A DNA stretch of 64,000 nucleotides from Halopseudomonas sabulinigri (GCF_900105255.1 NZ_LT629763.1:3249001-3313000); one strand, 5' to 3'. Shown: positions 10,975-20,560, counted from the stretch's first letter. A program made the numbers and translations. Notes: a model not told the origin generated them from the sequence alone.

Positions 10975-12135
10975 ATGACTTTGATCGACCTGATGAGAGG
11001 GTGCCTGCCATGCAGGTTCCCGCGGCTGCTGATGTGCCTGTTTTATGCTGGCTCCATTGCTTCCTATTCAGTTGCCATCTCAGCGATGGCGGCGGAATCG
11101 GAGGCGGTTGAGTCGGACAAGACGGTGTTGTTCGATCCGCTCAGCAATGCCGGTGCCAACCAGTTGATACCACAATCCCAACCGACGCTGAGTGTTGCCC
11201 GAGCGGGTAGCCGGCTTGTCGGTGTAGGACTGCGCGGGTTGATCATGCTGTCCAATGATGAGGGTGAATCCTGGCAGCAAGTTGTTAGCCCGGTGGGTAG
11301 TGATCTTGTGCAGGTTCGCTTTCGTGATGACCAACATGGATGGATCGTTGGCCATGACTCGGTTTTTCTGGCCACGGAGGATGGCGGACAAACGTGGTCC
11401 GTAGTGCTGGATGGCCGTAGTCTCCTGACTTTGCTGAAAAACTACTACTCCAGTGCTAATGAGCTGGAAGAGTTCGAATCTGAAAGCATGCTACGTGAAT
11501 TCGAGCTGGCGATGAGTACCTCGTCCGACCCCTACGTGATGGCTACACCTTTCCTGGATGCCTACATCAATGCACAAGGTGAAGGTTATGTCGTAGGCGC
11601 TTTCGGGATGATCCTTCGTACGACCGATAACGGTCTTCACTGGGTGCCCTGGATAGAGCGGACAGATAACGACCGGCGGATGCATCTATATTCCGTGAGC
11701 ATGTCGGGCGCGGAAACCTTTATCAGTGGTGAGCAGGGGCTGGTAATGCGTCTGGACGATGAGGCGCAGCGCTTTATTAGAACGCCTACGCCTTATACAG
11801 GGACCTTTTTTGGCGTTCAGGCTTCGGCTGACGCGGTTCTGGTCTATGGGCTGCGGGGCAACCTCTACGCGAGTAAGGACCAGGGTGAAACCTGGACCAA
11901 GGTGGAGACTGGCCAGGAATCTTCCATTGTGCAAAGCCTGCCTCTGAGCAAGGGCAGGTCCCTGCTGATCAGTCAACGGGGCGGAGTCATGCAGATAGAC
12001 ACCAAGACACTGGAGCTCACGCAACTGGCTGGTGATTACCGAGGCACGGTTTTCTCCGCTGCGCTACTTAACTCACCGGATCAGTTGCTGCTGGCTCAGT
12101 TTTCCGGCGTGCGTACCACGCAACTCAAGCCTTAA
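10975..12135 (+). CDS. YCF48/BNR-repeat beta-propeller protein, exported
   Basis: A 386-residue protein with an N-terminal hydrophobic export segment (about residues 18-41). BNR/sialidase-like repeats follow, seen as SNDEGESW, ATEDGGQTW, TTDNGLHW and SKDQGETW, each a strand of a beta-propeller. It resembles YCF48 (photosystem II stability/HCF136-like) proteins, which in non-photosynthetic proteobacteria are often encoded between DUF1329 and MMPL transporter genes. It is probably a periplasmic accessory protein of the adjacent MMPL transporter. No catalytic residues were recognised. Confidence 0.85.
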   Translation: MTLIDLMRGCLPCRFPRLLMCLFYAGSIASYSVAISAMAAESEAVESDKTVLFDPLSNAGANQLIPQSQPTLSVARAGSRLVGVGLRGLIMLSNDEGESWQQVVSPVGSDLVQVRFRDDQHGWIVGHDSVFLATEDGGQTWSVVLDGRSLLTLLKNYYSSANELEEFESESMLREFELAMSTSSDPYVMATPFLDAYINAQGEGYVVGAFGMILRTTDNGLHWVPWIERTDNDRRMHLYSVSMSGAETFISGEQGLVMRLDDEAQRFIRTPTPYTGTFFGVQASADAVLVYGLRGNLYASKDQGETWTKVETGQESSIVQSLPLSKGRSLLISQRGGVMQIDTKTLELTQLAGDYRGTVFSAALLNSPDQLLLAQFSGVRTTQLKP

Positions 12136-12256
12136 TTTAACGTGCGATCGACGCTGGTTAGCTGCTTGCGTGGCTGACCCGGATAGCAATAGTCAGGTTG
12201 GCGAGGTGGAAGGGCATGCATAGCGTGTCGCTACGCGTCGATCCTCGGAGATAGAG

Positions 12257-14776
12257 ATGGTCAATCAGAATAATACTAATGGGATGCCAGTCGTCCAAAA
12301 TGTTGAGGATTTCGACAAGAAGTCTGGCGGTCTGTTTGAGCGCTTAATTTTCAGTCACCGAGTCCTGGTTATTCTGTGCTGTCTGGCTGCTACGCTGGTG
12401 CTTGGTTTTTTTGCATCGCGCATTGAGGTGAATGCCAGCTTTGAGCGGATGATTCCGGTCAATAATCCCTATATTCAAAATTATCTGGATCACAAGACCG
12501 AGCTGCCAGGGCTGGGCAACAGCATTCGCGTTGTCGTTGAGAACAAGAACGGAGATATCTACGACCCTGAATACCTGGAGGTGCTTCGCCAAGTGAACGA
12601 CACCCTGTACTTGATACCGGGTGTCGACCGCTCCTGGATGAGGTCGCTCTGGATGCCCATTGTGCGCTGGCGGGAAGTGACCGAGGATGGCATCAGCGGC
12701 GGGGCCGTGATGCCGGCCAACTATGATGGCAGCGAAAGCAGTATACAGGCGCTGCGCCGGAATATTTCGCGCGCCGCTATATCCGGCAGTCTGGTTGCCA
12801 ACGACGGTCAGTCCAGCATGATTGTTGCGCCACTGCAGGATACCAATCCGCAAACGGGGGAGCCGCTGCATTACGGCGATTTTTCCGATCAGCTGGAACA
12901 GAAAATCCGTGCCTACGAAAGTGACTCCATTGGCATCCACATTGTTGGCTTCAGCAAGCTTGTTGGGGATCTGATCGATGGATTGAAAGTAGTGATGCTG
13001 TTCTTCGCCATATCGGTGGTGATCGCATCAATATTTGTCTACCTGTACACCCACTGCTTACGCAGCACGCTGTTGCTGGTGGGAATTGCGGTAACCGGTG
13101 TGATCTGGCTTTTGGGGTTAATGCAGATACTCGGTTACGAACTCGACCCTTACTCGATATTGGTACCCTTCCTGATTTTTGCGATTGGCCTATCGCACGG
13201 CACGCAAAAAATGAATGGCATCCTGCAGGACATCGGCCGCGGCACTCACAAGTATGTCGCTGCGCGCTACACCTTCCGACGTCTTTTTCTGACCGGGCTC
13301 ACCGCGTTGCTGACTAATATTGTCGGTTTTGCAGTACTGGCAATTATCGACATTCCGGTAATCCGCGACCTGGCGTTGACCACCAGTATTGGTGTCGCGG
13401 TCCTGATCTTTACCAAGCTTATTCTTATTCCGGTTGCGCTCTCTTACATTGGAGTGAGTAAGAAAGCGGCGCAAATTGCCATCGATAAAGACCAGGCTGG
13501 ACAGGCCAACAAGAACTGGTTGGGCAGAGTATGGCAAAGGCTGGATTACTTTACCGAGCGAAAATGGGCTCTGATGGCAATCAGTGCTTCTGTTCTCGTC
13601 ACGGCAATCAGCACAGTCTTGATGATGGATTTACAGATTGGGGATCTCGACCCGGGCGCACCGGAGTTGCGCCCGGACTCGCGCTATAACCAAGACAATG
13701 CCTATATAACCTCTCACTATGGACTTTCCAGTGATCAGTTTGCGGTGATCATGAAAACTGGCGTGGACGGCTGCCGCTTTTACCGGCCGTTGCAGACTAT
13801 GGATCAGTTGGCATGGAAGCTTAGACAGACCGAGGGTGTGCAGACCACAAGTTCATTGGCAGACACTGTTCGTGTTGTGTCCTCAGGCATGGCTGAAGGC
13901 AGCGCAAAGTGGCTGACCATCAGTCGTGACCAGGCGATCACCAATGCCTCGGTCGATGCAGCCATGATTTCATCACCTGGCATCACCAATCAGAACTGCT
14001 CAGTAACGCCGTTGGTAGCTTACTTGGCAGACCACAAGGCCGAGACGCTTAACCGTGTGATGGGTGTGGTAGAAGACTTTGCTGCACAGTACAACACTGC
14101 GCCGGATGCCGAGCGTCCGGTAGAGTTTTTGCTTGCAGCCGGCAATGCGGGTATCGAGGCGGCAACCAACATCGAAGTAGAGAAGGGCATTATTACCATG
14201 TACTTCGCGGTATATGGAGCAACTGCGCTGCTTTGCCTGCTCACTTTCAGAAGTATCCGTGCCACCATCGTTGCACTTATTCCCCTGATCATGACGACGA
14301 TTATCTGCAAGGCGCTGATGGTCGTGCTTGGTATTGGGCTGAAGGTGGCGACCCTGCCAGTGATAGCCGTTGGTGTTGGGGTCGGGGTGGATTACGCGCT
14401 TTATTTATTGAGTGTGCAGGTGGCTGTGCAGGAGCGGGGTGAAAGCCTGGCGGTAGCTTATCGCAGGTCACTCGACTTTACCGGGCGTGTAGTTGCGCTT
14501 ATTGGCCTGACCATGGCTGCCGGCGTAATAACCTGGGCTTGGTCTCCTATCAAGTTTCAGGCTGACATGGGCATCCTGCTGACCTTTATGTTCCTCTGGA
14601 ACATGCTCGGTGCGTTGATTTTGATTCCAGCCCTATCGCACTTTCTGCTCAACCCAAAGCAAAGCTCAGATGGCCAAGGCGATAACTCAGAGGAGGCAAA
14701 CGTCTCGCTATCCTCTGGTCAAGTGCGCCATGCGACCGCGTCATCTTACAAGCGTGAAGAGGTAGCAAGTTTTTGA
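12257..14776 (+). CDS. MMPL/RND superfamily transporter
   Basis: An 839-residue inner-membrane protein. One TM helix near residues 31-52 is followed by a large periplasmic domain (about 53-225), then five or more TM helices (about 230-390). A second repeat has a TM near 440, a second periplasmic domain and C-terminal helices (about 640-810). The segment AVGVGVGVDYALYLLSVQ carries the acidic residue typical of MMPL/RND proton pathways. Members move lipids and hydrophobic compounds. The start ATG 12257 has a GGAG ribosome site. Operon context with DUF1302, DUF1329 and YCF48 genes suggests one trans-envelope system. Confidence 0.9.
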   Translation: MVNQNNTNGMPVVQNVEDFDKKSGGLFERLIFSHRVLVILCCLAATLVLGFFASRIEVNASFERMIPVNNPYIQNYLDHKTELPGLGNSIRVVVENKNGDIYDPEYLEVLRQVNDTLYLIPGVDRSWMRSLWMPIVRWREVTEDGISGGAVMPANYDGSESSIQALRRNISRAAISGSLVANDGQSSMIVAPLQDTNPQTGEPLHYGDFSDQLEQKIRAYESDSIGIHIVGFSKLVGDLIDGLKVVMLFFAISVVIASIFVYLYTHCLRSTLLLVGIAVTGVIWLLGLMQILGYELDPYSILVPFLIFAIGLSHGTQKMNGILQDIGRGTHKYVAARYTFRRLFLTGLTALLTNIVGFAVLAIIDIPVIRDLALTTSIGVAVLIFTKLILIPVALSYIGVSKKAAQIAIDKDQAGQANKNWLGRVWQRLDYFTERKWALMAISASVLVTAISTVLMMDLQIGDLDPGAPELRPDSRYNQDNAYITSHYGLSSDQFAVIMKTGVDGCRFYRPLQTMDQLAWKLRQTEGVQTTSSLADTVRVVSSGMAEGSAKWLTISRDQAITNASVDAAMISSPGITNQNCSVTPLVAYLADHKAETLNRVMGVVEDFAAQYNTAPDAERPVEFLLAAGNAGIEAATNIEVEKGIITMYFAVYGATALLCLLTFRSIRATIVALIPLIMTTIICKALMVVLGIGLKVATLPVIAVGVGVGVDYALYLLSVQVAVQERGESLAVAYRRSLDFTGRVVALIGLTMAAGVITWAWSPIKFQADMGILLTFMFLWNMLGALILIPALSHFLLNPKQSSDGQGDNSEEANVSLSSGQVRHATASSYKREEVASF

Positions 14777-14865
14777 AGTACCAGCTGGGTGGCGTTTGAA
14801 GTCACCGCCTTGAATTGAATGGCCGCCGTTGTTTCGGCTGGCAAGAACGACAGACGGAGAAGAGT

Positions 14866-15831
14866 ATGTTTGAGCTTTTGATGAGTGCCGACATGATGGT
14901 GCCGGACCCCGATGGTATGACCGAGTTGCTGGTCGACAAGTTGGGCATATATAAACACGAGCGCTGGCGCCAGGCTTTTGATGATCACCCATACATTGCT
15001 CATTTTCTCCGGGTGCACAAGTCTCTTGCGGTGTCCCCGACGCGGGTTGAGCCGCAATGGCATCTTGATCGCCCGAACCCAGGCGATCCGATGTTTCATG
15101 ATTTCCTGGAAAGTCTGAAAGCGTTTCAAGGCAAACACAGACCGATGCTGACGCACTCTATCGTGCTTGCGTTGCATGGTGACAAGTTTGATGCGCTGGT
15201 CAGCAAGCTCATGCGTCGAGGCTTGCCATTTCGCATGGCTCAGCGCACGCCTGACATGCCCTTTGACCGGCTATGGTTGGGAGCGACCCCGGAAAAGCCC
15301 ATTTATGATCCTATAGTAGATGGCGGGTTGTGTATCGAGATAATGCCGGTGGAGCCGCTTCAAATGCCGCCAGAGACTTTCGCACAGCCGCCGGTACAAC
15401 CGCGTGATGTAAAGCCGGGTGACATGGTCCGGGTTTCAGCAAGAGGGTACTTGGTACGCGATCTGAACGAGACGCTGCGCCGTGTCTCAACAAATCTTGA
15501 TTGGGAGCCGAGTGGCCCTGTCGAGACCATTCAGAGCGAGGGTTACCGTCGCGCTCGTATGGGCTTTACCCTGCCCAATAGCGCCACTTTGGACTTGATC
15601 GAGGCAACCCGGTGGGACAGCGAAGCAGGCTTGTACCTGAACAGCTGGGGGCCAGGACCTTACTACATTCGTATTGCAGTCAACGATCTAGCAGCTAAGG
15701 CAGAGGATCTGCGAGCTCGCGGTACCAAGTTCACCTGGATTGAGGCCAGCGACGCCGTAGCCGGCAAGGCACTCATTCGCGTCGATCCAAACGATCTAAA
15801 TGGTCAGCTGTTTGAGTTTGAGGAGTGCTGA
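14866..15831 (+). CDS. VOC (glyoxalase/bleomycin-resistance) superfamily protein
   Basis: 321 residues from ATG 14866, chosen over an upstream in-frame ATG at 14815 because GGAGAAGAG lies just before it. The length fits two VOC modules. The N-terminal FELLMSADMMVPDPDGMTELL and the C-terminal NDLAAKAEDLRARGTKF...DPNDLNGQLFEFEE resemble vicinal-oxygen-chelate folds. I did not find an unambiguous His/His/Glu metal set, so dioxygenase activity is not claimed. It ends 1 nt before the enoyl-CoA hydratase start, so translation is probably coupled. It may act on a CoA thioester or ring intermediate. Confidence 0.7.
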   Translation: MFELLMSADMMVPDPDGMTELLVDKLGIYKHERWRQAFDDHPYIAHFLRVHKSLAVSPTRVEPQWHLDRPNPGDPMFHDFLESLKAFQGKHRPMLTHSIVLALHGDKFDALVSKLMRRGLPFRMAQRTPDMPFDRLWLGATPEKPIYDPIVDGGLCIEIMPVEPLQMPPETFAQPPVQPRDVKPGDMVRVSARGYLVRDLNETLRRVSTNLDWEPSGPVETIQSEGYRRARMGFTLPNSATLDLIEATRWDSEAGLYLNSWGPGPYYIRIAVNDLAAKAEDLRARGTKFTWIEASDAVAGKALIRVDPNDLNGQLFEFEEC

Positions 15832-15832
15832 T

Positions 15833-16648
15833 ATGAGTGTTGACGTAGAAGCCACGGCGGTCGCGATCAACGGCGCGGTCAAGGTTGTTCGTGATGGCGC
15901 GGTTGGCTGGGTCATCCTGACCAGGCCTGGCCAGATCAATGCGATTAACGATGATATCCGTCAGGGAGTACCTGCCGCGCTGGCTTTGCTGGAAGGTGAC
16001 TGCGCGGTGCGTGCTATCGCCATTCGCGGTGAAGGTGAACGGGGTTTTTGCGCTGGAGCGGACATCAAAGAGAAGCGCGGCTTTGAGACATCGCTTGATG
16101 TGCGCAAACGCATTGAGTTATCGAGCTGGATCGACTCTCTCGATCGAGTCAGCAAACCGGTGATAGTGGCCATTCACGGCTATTGTATGGGCGGCGGCCT
16201 GGAGTTCGCCTTGGCTGCGGATATCCGCGTTGCTGCACCCGACGCCATCCTCGCGTTGCCCGAAACCGGCCTCGGTCTGATTCCAGGTGGTGGGGGAACA
16301 CAGCGGCTTAGCCGGGTTGTTTCACCAGGCCATGCAGTGGACATGCTTTTGACTGGCGACCGCCTGGACGCCGCAAAGGCCTTGAGTATCGGGTTGGTAT
16401 CCAGAGTCTCCTTGAGCAGCGACAGCTTGCTTGATGAGGTGAGTGCACTAGCGCATAAGATCGCCGCAAAGCCGCCAATGGCATCGGCCTTTGTCAAGCG
16501 AGCTGCTCGCGCATCCCTGGAAATGGAGCTTGGTGCCGGGCTTAGCCTGGAGCGCGACCTGTTTTCTTTGTTGGCGACCACAAAAGACGCTAAGGAGGCT
16601 GCGCTTGCATTTAGCGAGCGGCGTCAGCCTGTTTTTACCGGTGAGTGA
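15833..16648 (+). CDS. Enoyl-CoA hydratase/isomerase (crotonase) family
   Basis: 271 residues from ATG 15833, which sits one base after the stop of the VOC gene with GAGGAG upstream; an in-frame upstream start at 15800 lacks support. The oxyanion-hole motif GFCAGADIK is near residue 70. GGGLEFALAADIRVA and LPETGLGLIPGGGGTQRLSR follow. The first catalytic Glu position is kept (PET). The second appears as Asp in HAVDMLLTGD, so hydratase activity is likely but not certain. It would hydrate an enoyl-CoA during ring or side-chain degradation. Confidence 0.85.
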   Translation: MSVDVEATAVAINGAVKVVRDGAVGWVILTRPGQINAINDDIRQGVPAALALLEGDCAVRAIAIRGEGERGFCAGADIKEKRGFETSLDVRKRIELSSWIDSLDRVSKPVIVAIHGYCMGGGLEFALAADIRVAAPDAILALPETGLGLIPGGGGTQRLSRVVSPGHAVDMLLTGDRLDAAKALSIGLVSRVSLSSDSLLDEVSALAHKIAAKPPMASAFVKRAARASLEMELGAGLSLERDLFSLLATTKDAKEAALAFSERRQPVFTGE

Positions 16649-16676
16649 TACTGACCTTAAAGTACGGAGTTACAAG

Positions 16677-17507
16677 ATGACGACGGGAAAACTTGATGGG
16701 CGCGTAGCGATAGTCACCGGTGCTGGCGGTGGTCTGGGCGCGGAATGTGCGCGAGTGCTGGCGGCGCATGGTGCCAGTCTGGCGATTGTGGATATCAATG
16801 AAGCCGCTGCCGCGCGCGTGGCAACGGAGATTGAGGCGTCTGGCGGCTCGGCGATGAGCGTCGCGACCGATGTCTCATCCGAGGAAAGTGTTGAGGCGAT
16901 GGTCAGCGCGGTCATGGAGCGATTCGGCCGTATCGATGTACTGCACAACAATGCTGCAGTGCTTGACGTCGCCCAGCGTCAGAATGATCGAGACATCTGC
17001 AACCTGGACATTGCTGCGTGGGATCGTGCCATTGCTGTCAACCTGCGCGGTTCGGTGCTATGTACCAAGCACGTCGTACCAGTGATGCTGAAACAGGGAA
17101 AGGGCTCGGTGATTTTTGCGACCTCTGGTCTGGGCGCTCAGGGTGACCTTTCGCTAACGGGTTATGCCTGTTCCAAGGCGGCGTTGAACATGATGCCCAA
17201 ACTGGTCGCGGCGCAGTATGGGAAGCAGGGGGTTCGGGGCAACGCGGTACAGATCGGGCTCGCGCCGGCAGAAAACGCACATTCGTCCATGCCGAAAGAG
17301 CTGCTGGATATTCTGCGGGATAATCACATGACTCCTGAACTCGGCACGCCAAGACAAATTGCCGACGTGGTTGCCTTTCTTGCCAGTGATGAATCGTCTT
17401 TTGTTACGGGCACAACGTTAGTCGCTGATGGCGGCTTTTCTAGCCATACGCCGTCGCTGGTGGCGATGCAGGCGTTTTTCAGTCAGTCCGACCGTAAGGG
17501 CATGTAA
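16677..17507 (+). CDS. SDR-family oxidoreductase
   Basis: 276 residues from ATG 16677 (upstream ACGGAG); an ORF extending to 16491 overlaps the hydratase and is not the real start. Complete classical SDR: TGAGGGLG nucleotide motif, NNAA, Ser in FATSGLG and YACSK for YxxxK. Probably an NAD-dependent alcohol dehydrogenase acting on a hydroxyacyl or ring hydroxyl group. Last gene of the seven-gene operon, converging on a TetR gene with only 19 nt between stops. Confidence 0.85.
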   Translation: MTTGKLDGRVAIVTGAGGGLGAECARVLAAHGASLAIVDINEAAAARVATEIEASGGSAMSVATDVSSEESVEAMVSAVMERFGRIDVLHNNAAVLDVAQRQNDRDICNLDIAAWDRAIAVNLRGSVLCTKHVVPVMLKQGKGSVIFATSGLGAQGDLSLTGYACSKAALNMMPKLVAAQYGKQGVRGNAVQIGLAPAENAHSSMPKELLDILRDNHMTPELGTPRQIADVVAFLASDESSFVTGTTLVADGGFSSHTPSLVAMQAFFSQSDRKGM

Positions 17508-17526
17508 ACCTTGTAAAGGGTTTGTT

Positions 17527-18204
17527 TTAGCAAGGTTTGATAATTGCGGCGAGAATGAAATTCGCCGCATGCTCTCGCCAAATTTTCATACCCTCTACGG
17601 ACCTGGTATCGAAACCCACCAGAACCGAGAGGGTGTAGTGGTTGGTAAAGCCGCCAGACATCAATAGCGCTGATGTGGCTAGCAGAAAACGGGCATCTAC
17701 ATCCGCACGGAAAATTCCGTCAGATATCCCACGCTGCAGTAGCGAGGCAAACTTGGCTTTTAGCGCCGGCGATTGACCGGAGAAACTGTTGACCTGATCG
17801 TCGTGAGCTGACTCATGATAGCGGATACCTTCCAGCGCCAATGAGCCAAGTAGTGGGTCGTTCATGTACTGCTCAAAGGTGCAGTCGAGCAGCGTCAAGA
17901 GGGCCTGTTGTGGCGGTAGGTGTTCTACATTCAGTGCGACGAGCTCATCCATTATTTGCCGTGACGAGTCATCCAGCACTGTTGTAAATAGGGATTCCTT
18001 GGAGCCGTAGTAATGGTAAACCAGCTGCTTGGTTACTCCTGCCTGCCGCGCTATATCCTCCATTCGCGCCCCGGCCAGACCTTTTTGGGCAAAGATCTTC
18101 TTGGCCGCTGAAAGCAGACGCTCAAGGGTATCCCGCTTGCTGGGTTCGGCGCGAGTCGAGAAAGACTGGAGGTCATCAGTAGGCATGTCACACTCTTGAT
18201 ACAT
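17527..18204 (-). CDS. TetR-family transcriptional regulator
   Basis: 225 residues. The N-terminal TetR helix-turn-helix is clear (ARMEDIARQAGVTKQLVYHYYGSKESLF, residues about 46-73), followed by an all-helical ligand domain resembling FadR/AcrR-type repressors. It is divergent from the SDR at 18301, whose promoter it likely controls along with its own. An alternative start is ATG at 18186. The ligand is unknown; a CoA thioester or diterpenoid would fit the context. Confidence 0.85.
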   Translation of the reverse strand: MYQECDMPTDDLQSFSTRAEPSKRDTLERLLSAAKKIFAQKGLAGARMEDIARQAGVTKQLVYHYYGSKESLFTTVLDDSSRQIMDELVALNVEHLPPQQALLTLLDCTFEQYMNDPLLGSLALEGIRYHESAHDDQVNSFSGQSPALKAKFASLLQRGISDGIFRADVDARFLLATSALLMSGGFTNHYTLSVLVGFDTRSVEGMKIWREHAANFILAAIIKPC

Positions 18205-18300
18205 GACGCTTTTGGGTAATCAGGATAAAGCATTGCACGCGCACTGGGCACCCTGAAATCTAGCGCTTTGCTGGTCGAGAAAAGCAACGGGAGTATAACG

Positions 18301-19080
18301 ATGGAAACAGGGCTTCAAGGGCGCAAAGCGCTAATTTGTGCTTCCTCCCGCGGGCTTGGTTTTGCCTGTGCGCAGGCGCTCGCACTTGAAGGTTGCGCCA
18401 TAGTGATCAATGGTCGTGATGAGGCATCCCTAGCGTGCGCTGCCAGGCAAATTGCGCAGATCACAGGCGTAAGGCCGTTGCAGGTGGTGGCTGACATTGC
18501 CACCGAAGAGGGGCGAGAAAAACTCGCCGAACCGCTGGCCAGTGCGGATATCCTGGTGACCAACAATGGTGGTCCCCCACCGGGCGACATGGCTGATTGG
18601 GACAACGCACGCTGGCATGCTGCCCTCGAAGCAAACATGTTGTCTGCGGTGTCGCTTATTCAAGACGTTGTTCCGGGCATGCGCTCGCGCAAGTTTGGTC
18701 GGATTATCAATATCACCTCCGCAATGGTGAAGACTCCACGCTTGGCCATGGGACTGTCAACGGCTGCCCGTGCCGGGCTTACCGCGTTCTCCAAGGCGCT
18801 CGCTGCGGAGGTAGTCCGGGACAATGTGACGATCAACAACCTGCTGCCGGAAAGGATTGAGACAGACCGTCTGCGCTACATGACAGACAAATTGGCGAAG
18901 CATAAGGGGATTAGTTTGGCGCAGGCGCGTGAGGAGATGCTTCGCCCCATTCCTGCGGGTCGTTTTGGTCGGCCCGAAGAGCTTGCCGCGGCCTGCATTT
19001 TTCTTTGCTCGCAGCAGGCAGGCTATATAACAGGACAGAACTTGCAACTAGATGGTGGCGCCTATTCGGGGCTGATCTGA
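18301..19080 (+). CDS. SDR-like protein of the BKR-like subgroup, non-canonical catalytic residues
   Basis: 259 residues from ATG 18301 (GGGAG eight nt upstream; the ORF extends to 18268). The segment TNNGGPPPGDM and nucleotide motif CASSRGLG are typical of the BKR-like SDR subgroup (CDD cd05344), described as lacking a full tetrad. Here the catalytic Ser is present (NITSAM), but the YxxxK positions read STAAR. It may be a reductase with altered chemistry or a non-catalytic binder. It is the only plus-strand gene between TetR and the minus-strand hydrolase group. Confidence 0.78.
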   Translation: METGLQGRKALICASSRGLGFACAQALALEGCAIVINGRDEASLACAARQIAQITGVRPLQVVADIATEEGREKLAEPLASADILVTNNGGPPPGDMADWDNARWHAALEANMLSAVSLIQDVVPGMRSRKFGRIINITSAMVKTPRLAMGLSTAARAGLTAFSKALAAEVVRDNVTINNLLPERIETDRLRYMTDKLAKHKGISLAQAREEMLRPIPAGRFGRPEELAAACIFLCSQQAGYITGQNLQLDGGAYSGLI

Positions 19081-19084
19081 TAGG

Positions 19085-19489
19085 TCATCGAGACGACAGC
19101 GTCTTCCAGTTAGCAGGGGGGACTTCGTGCGGTGCAAAGTCCAACTCGACTTCTACTCCATTCGGGTCGTAAAAGAAAATCTGCCATGTAAGGGTGCCGG
19201 GGCTACGTATGATGCGAAAGGTTACTTGGTGCTTTTGGAGGGACCCCAAGGTCCTGATCAAATCAATGGCGGAAAAAGCCATGTGATCTAGAACGCCACG
19301 GCGTGGAACGGGCATTTCTTTAACCTCGATAACATGCAGCACCGGCTCATCCTTTAAATATAGCCAAATCCCGGGGACCGGGAAATCCGGTCGTTGCCCT
19401 ACCCGGAGTCCAAGCAGGTCAGTATAAAAACGACGCGTTAACTCAAGCTGATCGGTTACGATCGTGAAATGATCCATGCTAGTGATCAT
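19085..19489 (-). CDS. Single-domain VOC protein with intact metal ligands
   Basis: 134 residues. Candidate metal ligands are His in MDHFTIV (residue 6-7), His in VLDHMAF (about 88) and Glu in GVEVELDF near the C-terminus. The GLRVGQRPDF and FFYDPNGVEVELDF segments are typical of VOC metalloenzymes (glyoxalase, epimerase, dioxygenase). Possible starts include the second Met (MDHF). It is grouped with an alpha/beta hydrolase and a DUF1329 gene on the minus strand; substrate unknown. Confidence 0.75.
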   Translation of the reverse strand: MITSMDHFTIVTDQLELTRRFYTDLLGLRVGQRPDFPVPGIWLYLKDEPVLHVIEVKEMPVPRRGVLDHMAFSAIDLIRTLGSLQKHQVTFRIIRSPGTLTWQIFFYDPNGVEVELDFAPHEVPPANWKTLSSR

Positions 19490-19535
19490 GCCAGAAGCTC
19501 TCTCTGTGTTCTGCAGGTGGGGGGGAGTCGGAGCC

Positions 19536-20501
19536 CTAGACTTTATCGCTGGATCTGGAGTTTATTTTGGAGCTTAAAGACAGGGGAAGCTGGCCTGTTT
19601 TAGTCCATTCGGCGATCCCTTCCCAGAGATCAGACCGTGCGTTTGCAAAGTTGTGCAAGTGAGCATTACCGGCAACACATAAGAGTGTCTTGTCGCACGC
19701 ATTGGAAAAAAATTCAGGTTCCTTCTCTGGTGAAGGACTGACATCAACTTCACCGTATGCCAGCAATACCGGACAGAAAATGTTGGCGGCACTGGCGACA
19801 ACCACGTTTGGAGTGAGTGCTGCGGTGGCCAGAGTGACGGGTGTCAGGCTCGAGTGCTGGTTATCGACAGTTATTACAGCGTCAGCAACATCTGGCAGGT
19901 GGAAAAGAGCGCGCATCTGCGATCGATCCGTGGGTATGTAGCCGCTGGGGGGTAGTGCCGCCTTCATCGCTTCTACTTCGGCACCGGCCAGTTCTAGAGG
20001 CAGGTTGCTCCAGCCAGCGACGATAAGGCGATCAAAGCTCTTGTAATGAGCTTGCTGATAGGTGACCAGCATACCGCCCATGGAGTGGCCCAAGCCGGCG
20101 ACTGTCAGGCTTGTTGATTCTGCCAACGTGCCCCACTGGTTCGACCTTAAGGCTTGAACACACTGTTGAGTGGCAAGGTGATTGGCTTCTGCAATCATAT
20201 TCAATGTCAGCTTGGATTCGGGCTCAGGCCTGCTGCTTTCACCCATGCCTAGATTGTCGAGCGCTAGAACTAGGTAGCCTCTATCGGTCATAAACTCGGC
20301 AAAGCTGTAACTCGGGTCAAGGTATGGCGGATGGAAGTAGCTGCGTGAGCAGCTGCCGCCATGCAGGCAAACAACAAGGGTCAGTGTCGCTGGTAGGTTG
20401 TCGCCAAACTTGTCCGGCAGGAACAGAGAGCCGCATAGGTCAACTTTGGATATGAAGGGGGTAAGGTGAGTTACGTCCCAGGATAGATTGATCGTTCGCA
20501 T
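19536..20501 (-). CDS. Alpha/beta hydrolase
   Basis: 321 residues with an alpha/beta hydrolase fold: oxyanion-side HGGSCSRSYF near residue 48 and nucleophile elbow GHSMGG near residue 168. Acid and His candidates are in the C-terminal third (AYGEVDVSPSPE and NAHLHNFANARSD). No signal peptide is seen, so it is probably cytoplasmic. It sits downstream of DUF1329 copy 2 and upstream of the small VOC gene. Likely an esterase, C-C bond hydrolase or CoA thioesterase; the sequence alone does not decide. Confidence 0.8.
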   Translation of the reverse strand: MRTINLSWDVTHLTPFISKVDLCGSLFLPDKFGDNLPATLTLVVCLHGGSCSRSYFHPPYLDPSYSFAEFMTDRGYLVLALDNLGMGESSRPEPESKLTLNMIAEANHLATQQCVQALRSNQWGTLAESTSLTVAGLGHSMGGMLVTYQQAHYKSFDRLIVAGWSNLPLELAGAEVEAMKAALPPSGYIPTDRSQMRALFHLPDVADAVITVDNQHSSLTPVTLATAALTPNVVVASAANIFCPVLLAYGEVDVSPSPEKEPEFFSNACDKTLLCVAGNAHLHNFANARSDLWEGIAEWTKTGQLPLSLSSKINSRSSDKV

Positions 20502-20519
20502 CCGTTACACCTTAGCAAT

Positions 20520-20546
20520 TCCCCTTGGCCGCGAAGCTCAAGGGGA
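20520..20546 (-). terminator. Intergenic hairpin between DUF1329 copy 2 and the hydrolase
   Basis: TCCCCTTG (20520-20527) pairs with CAAGGGGA (20539-20546) across an 11-nt loop in the 59-nt gap. No U-tract follows on the minus strand, so it may stabilise or attenuate rather than terminate. Confidence 0.35.
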
Positions 20547-20560
20547 TTGGTGAGTTGGTT

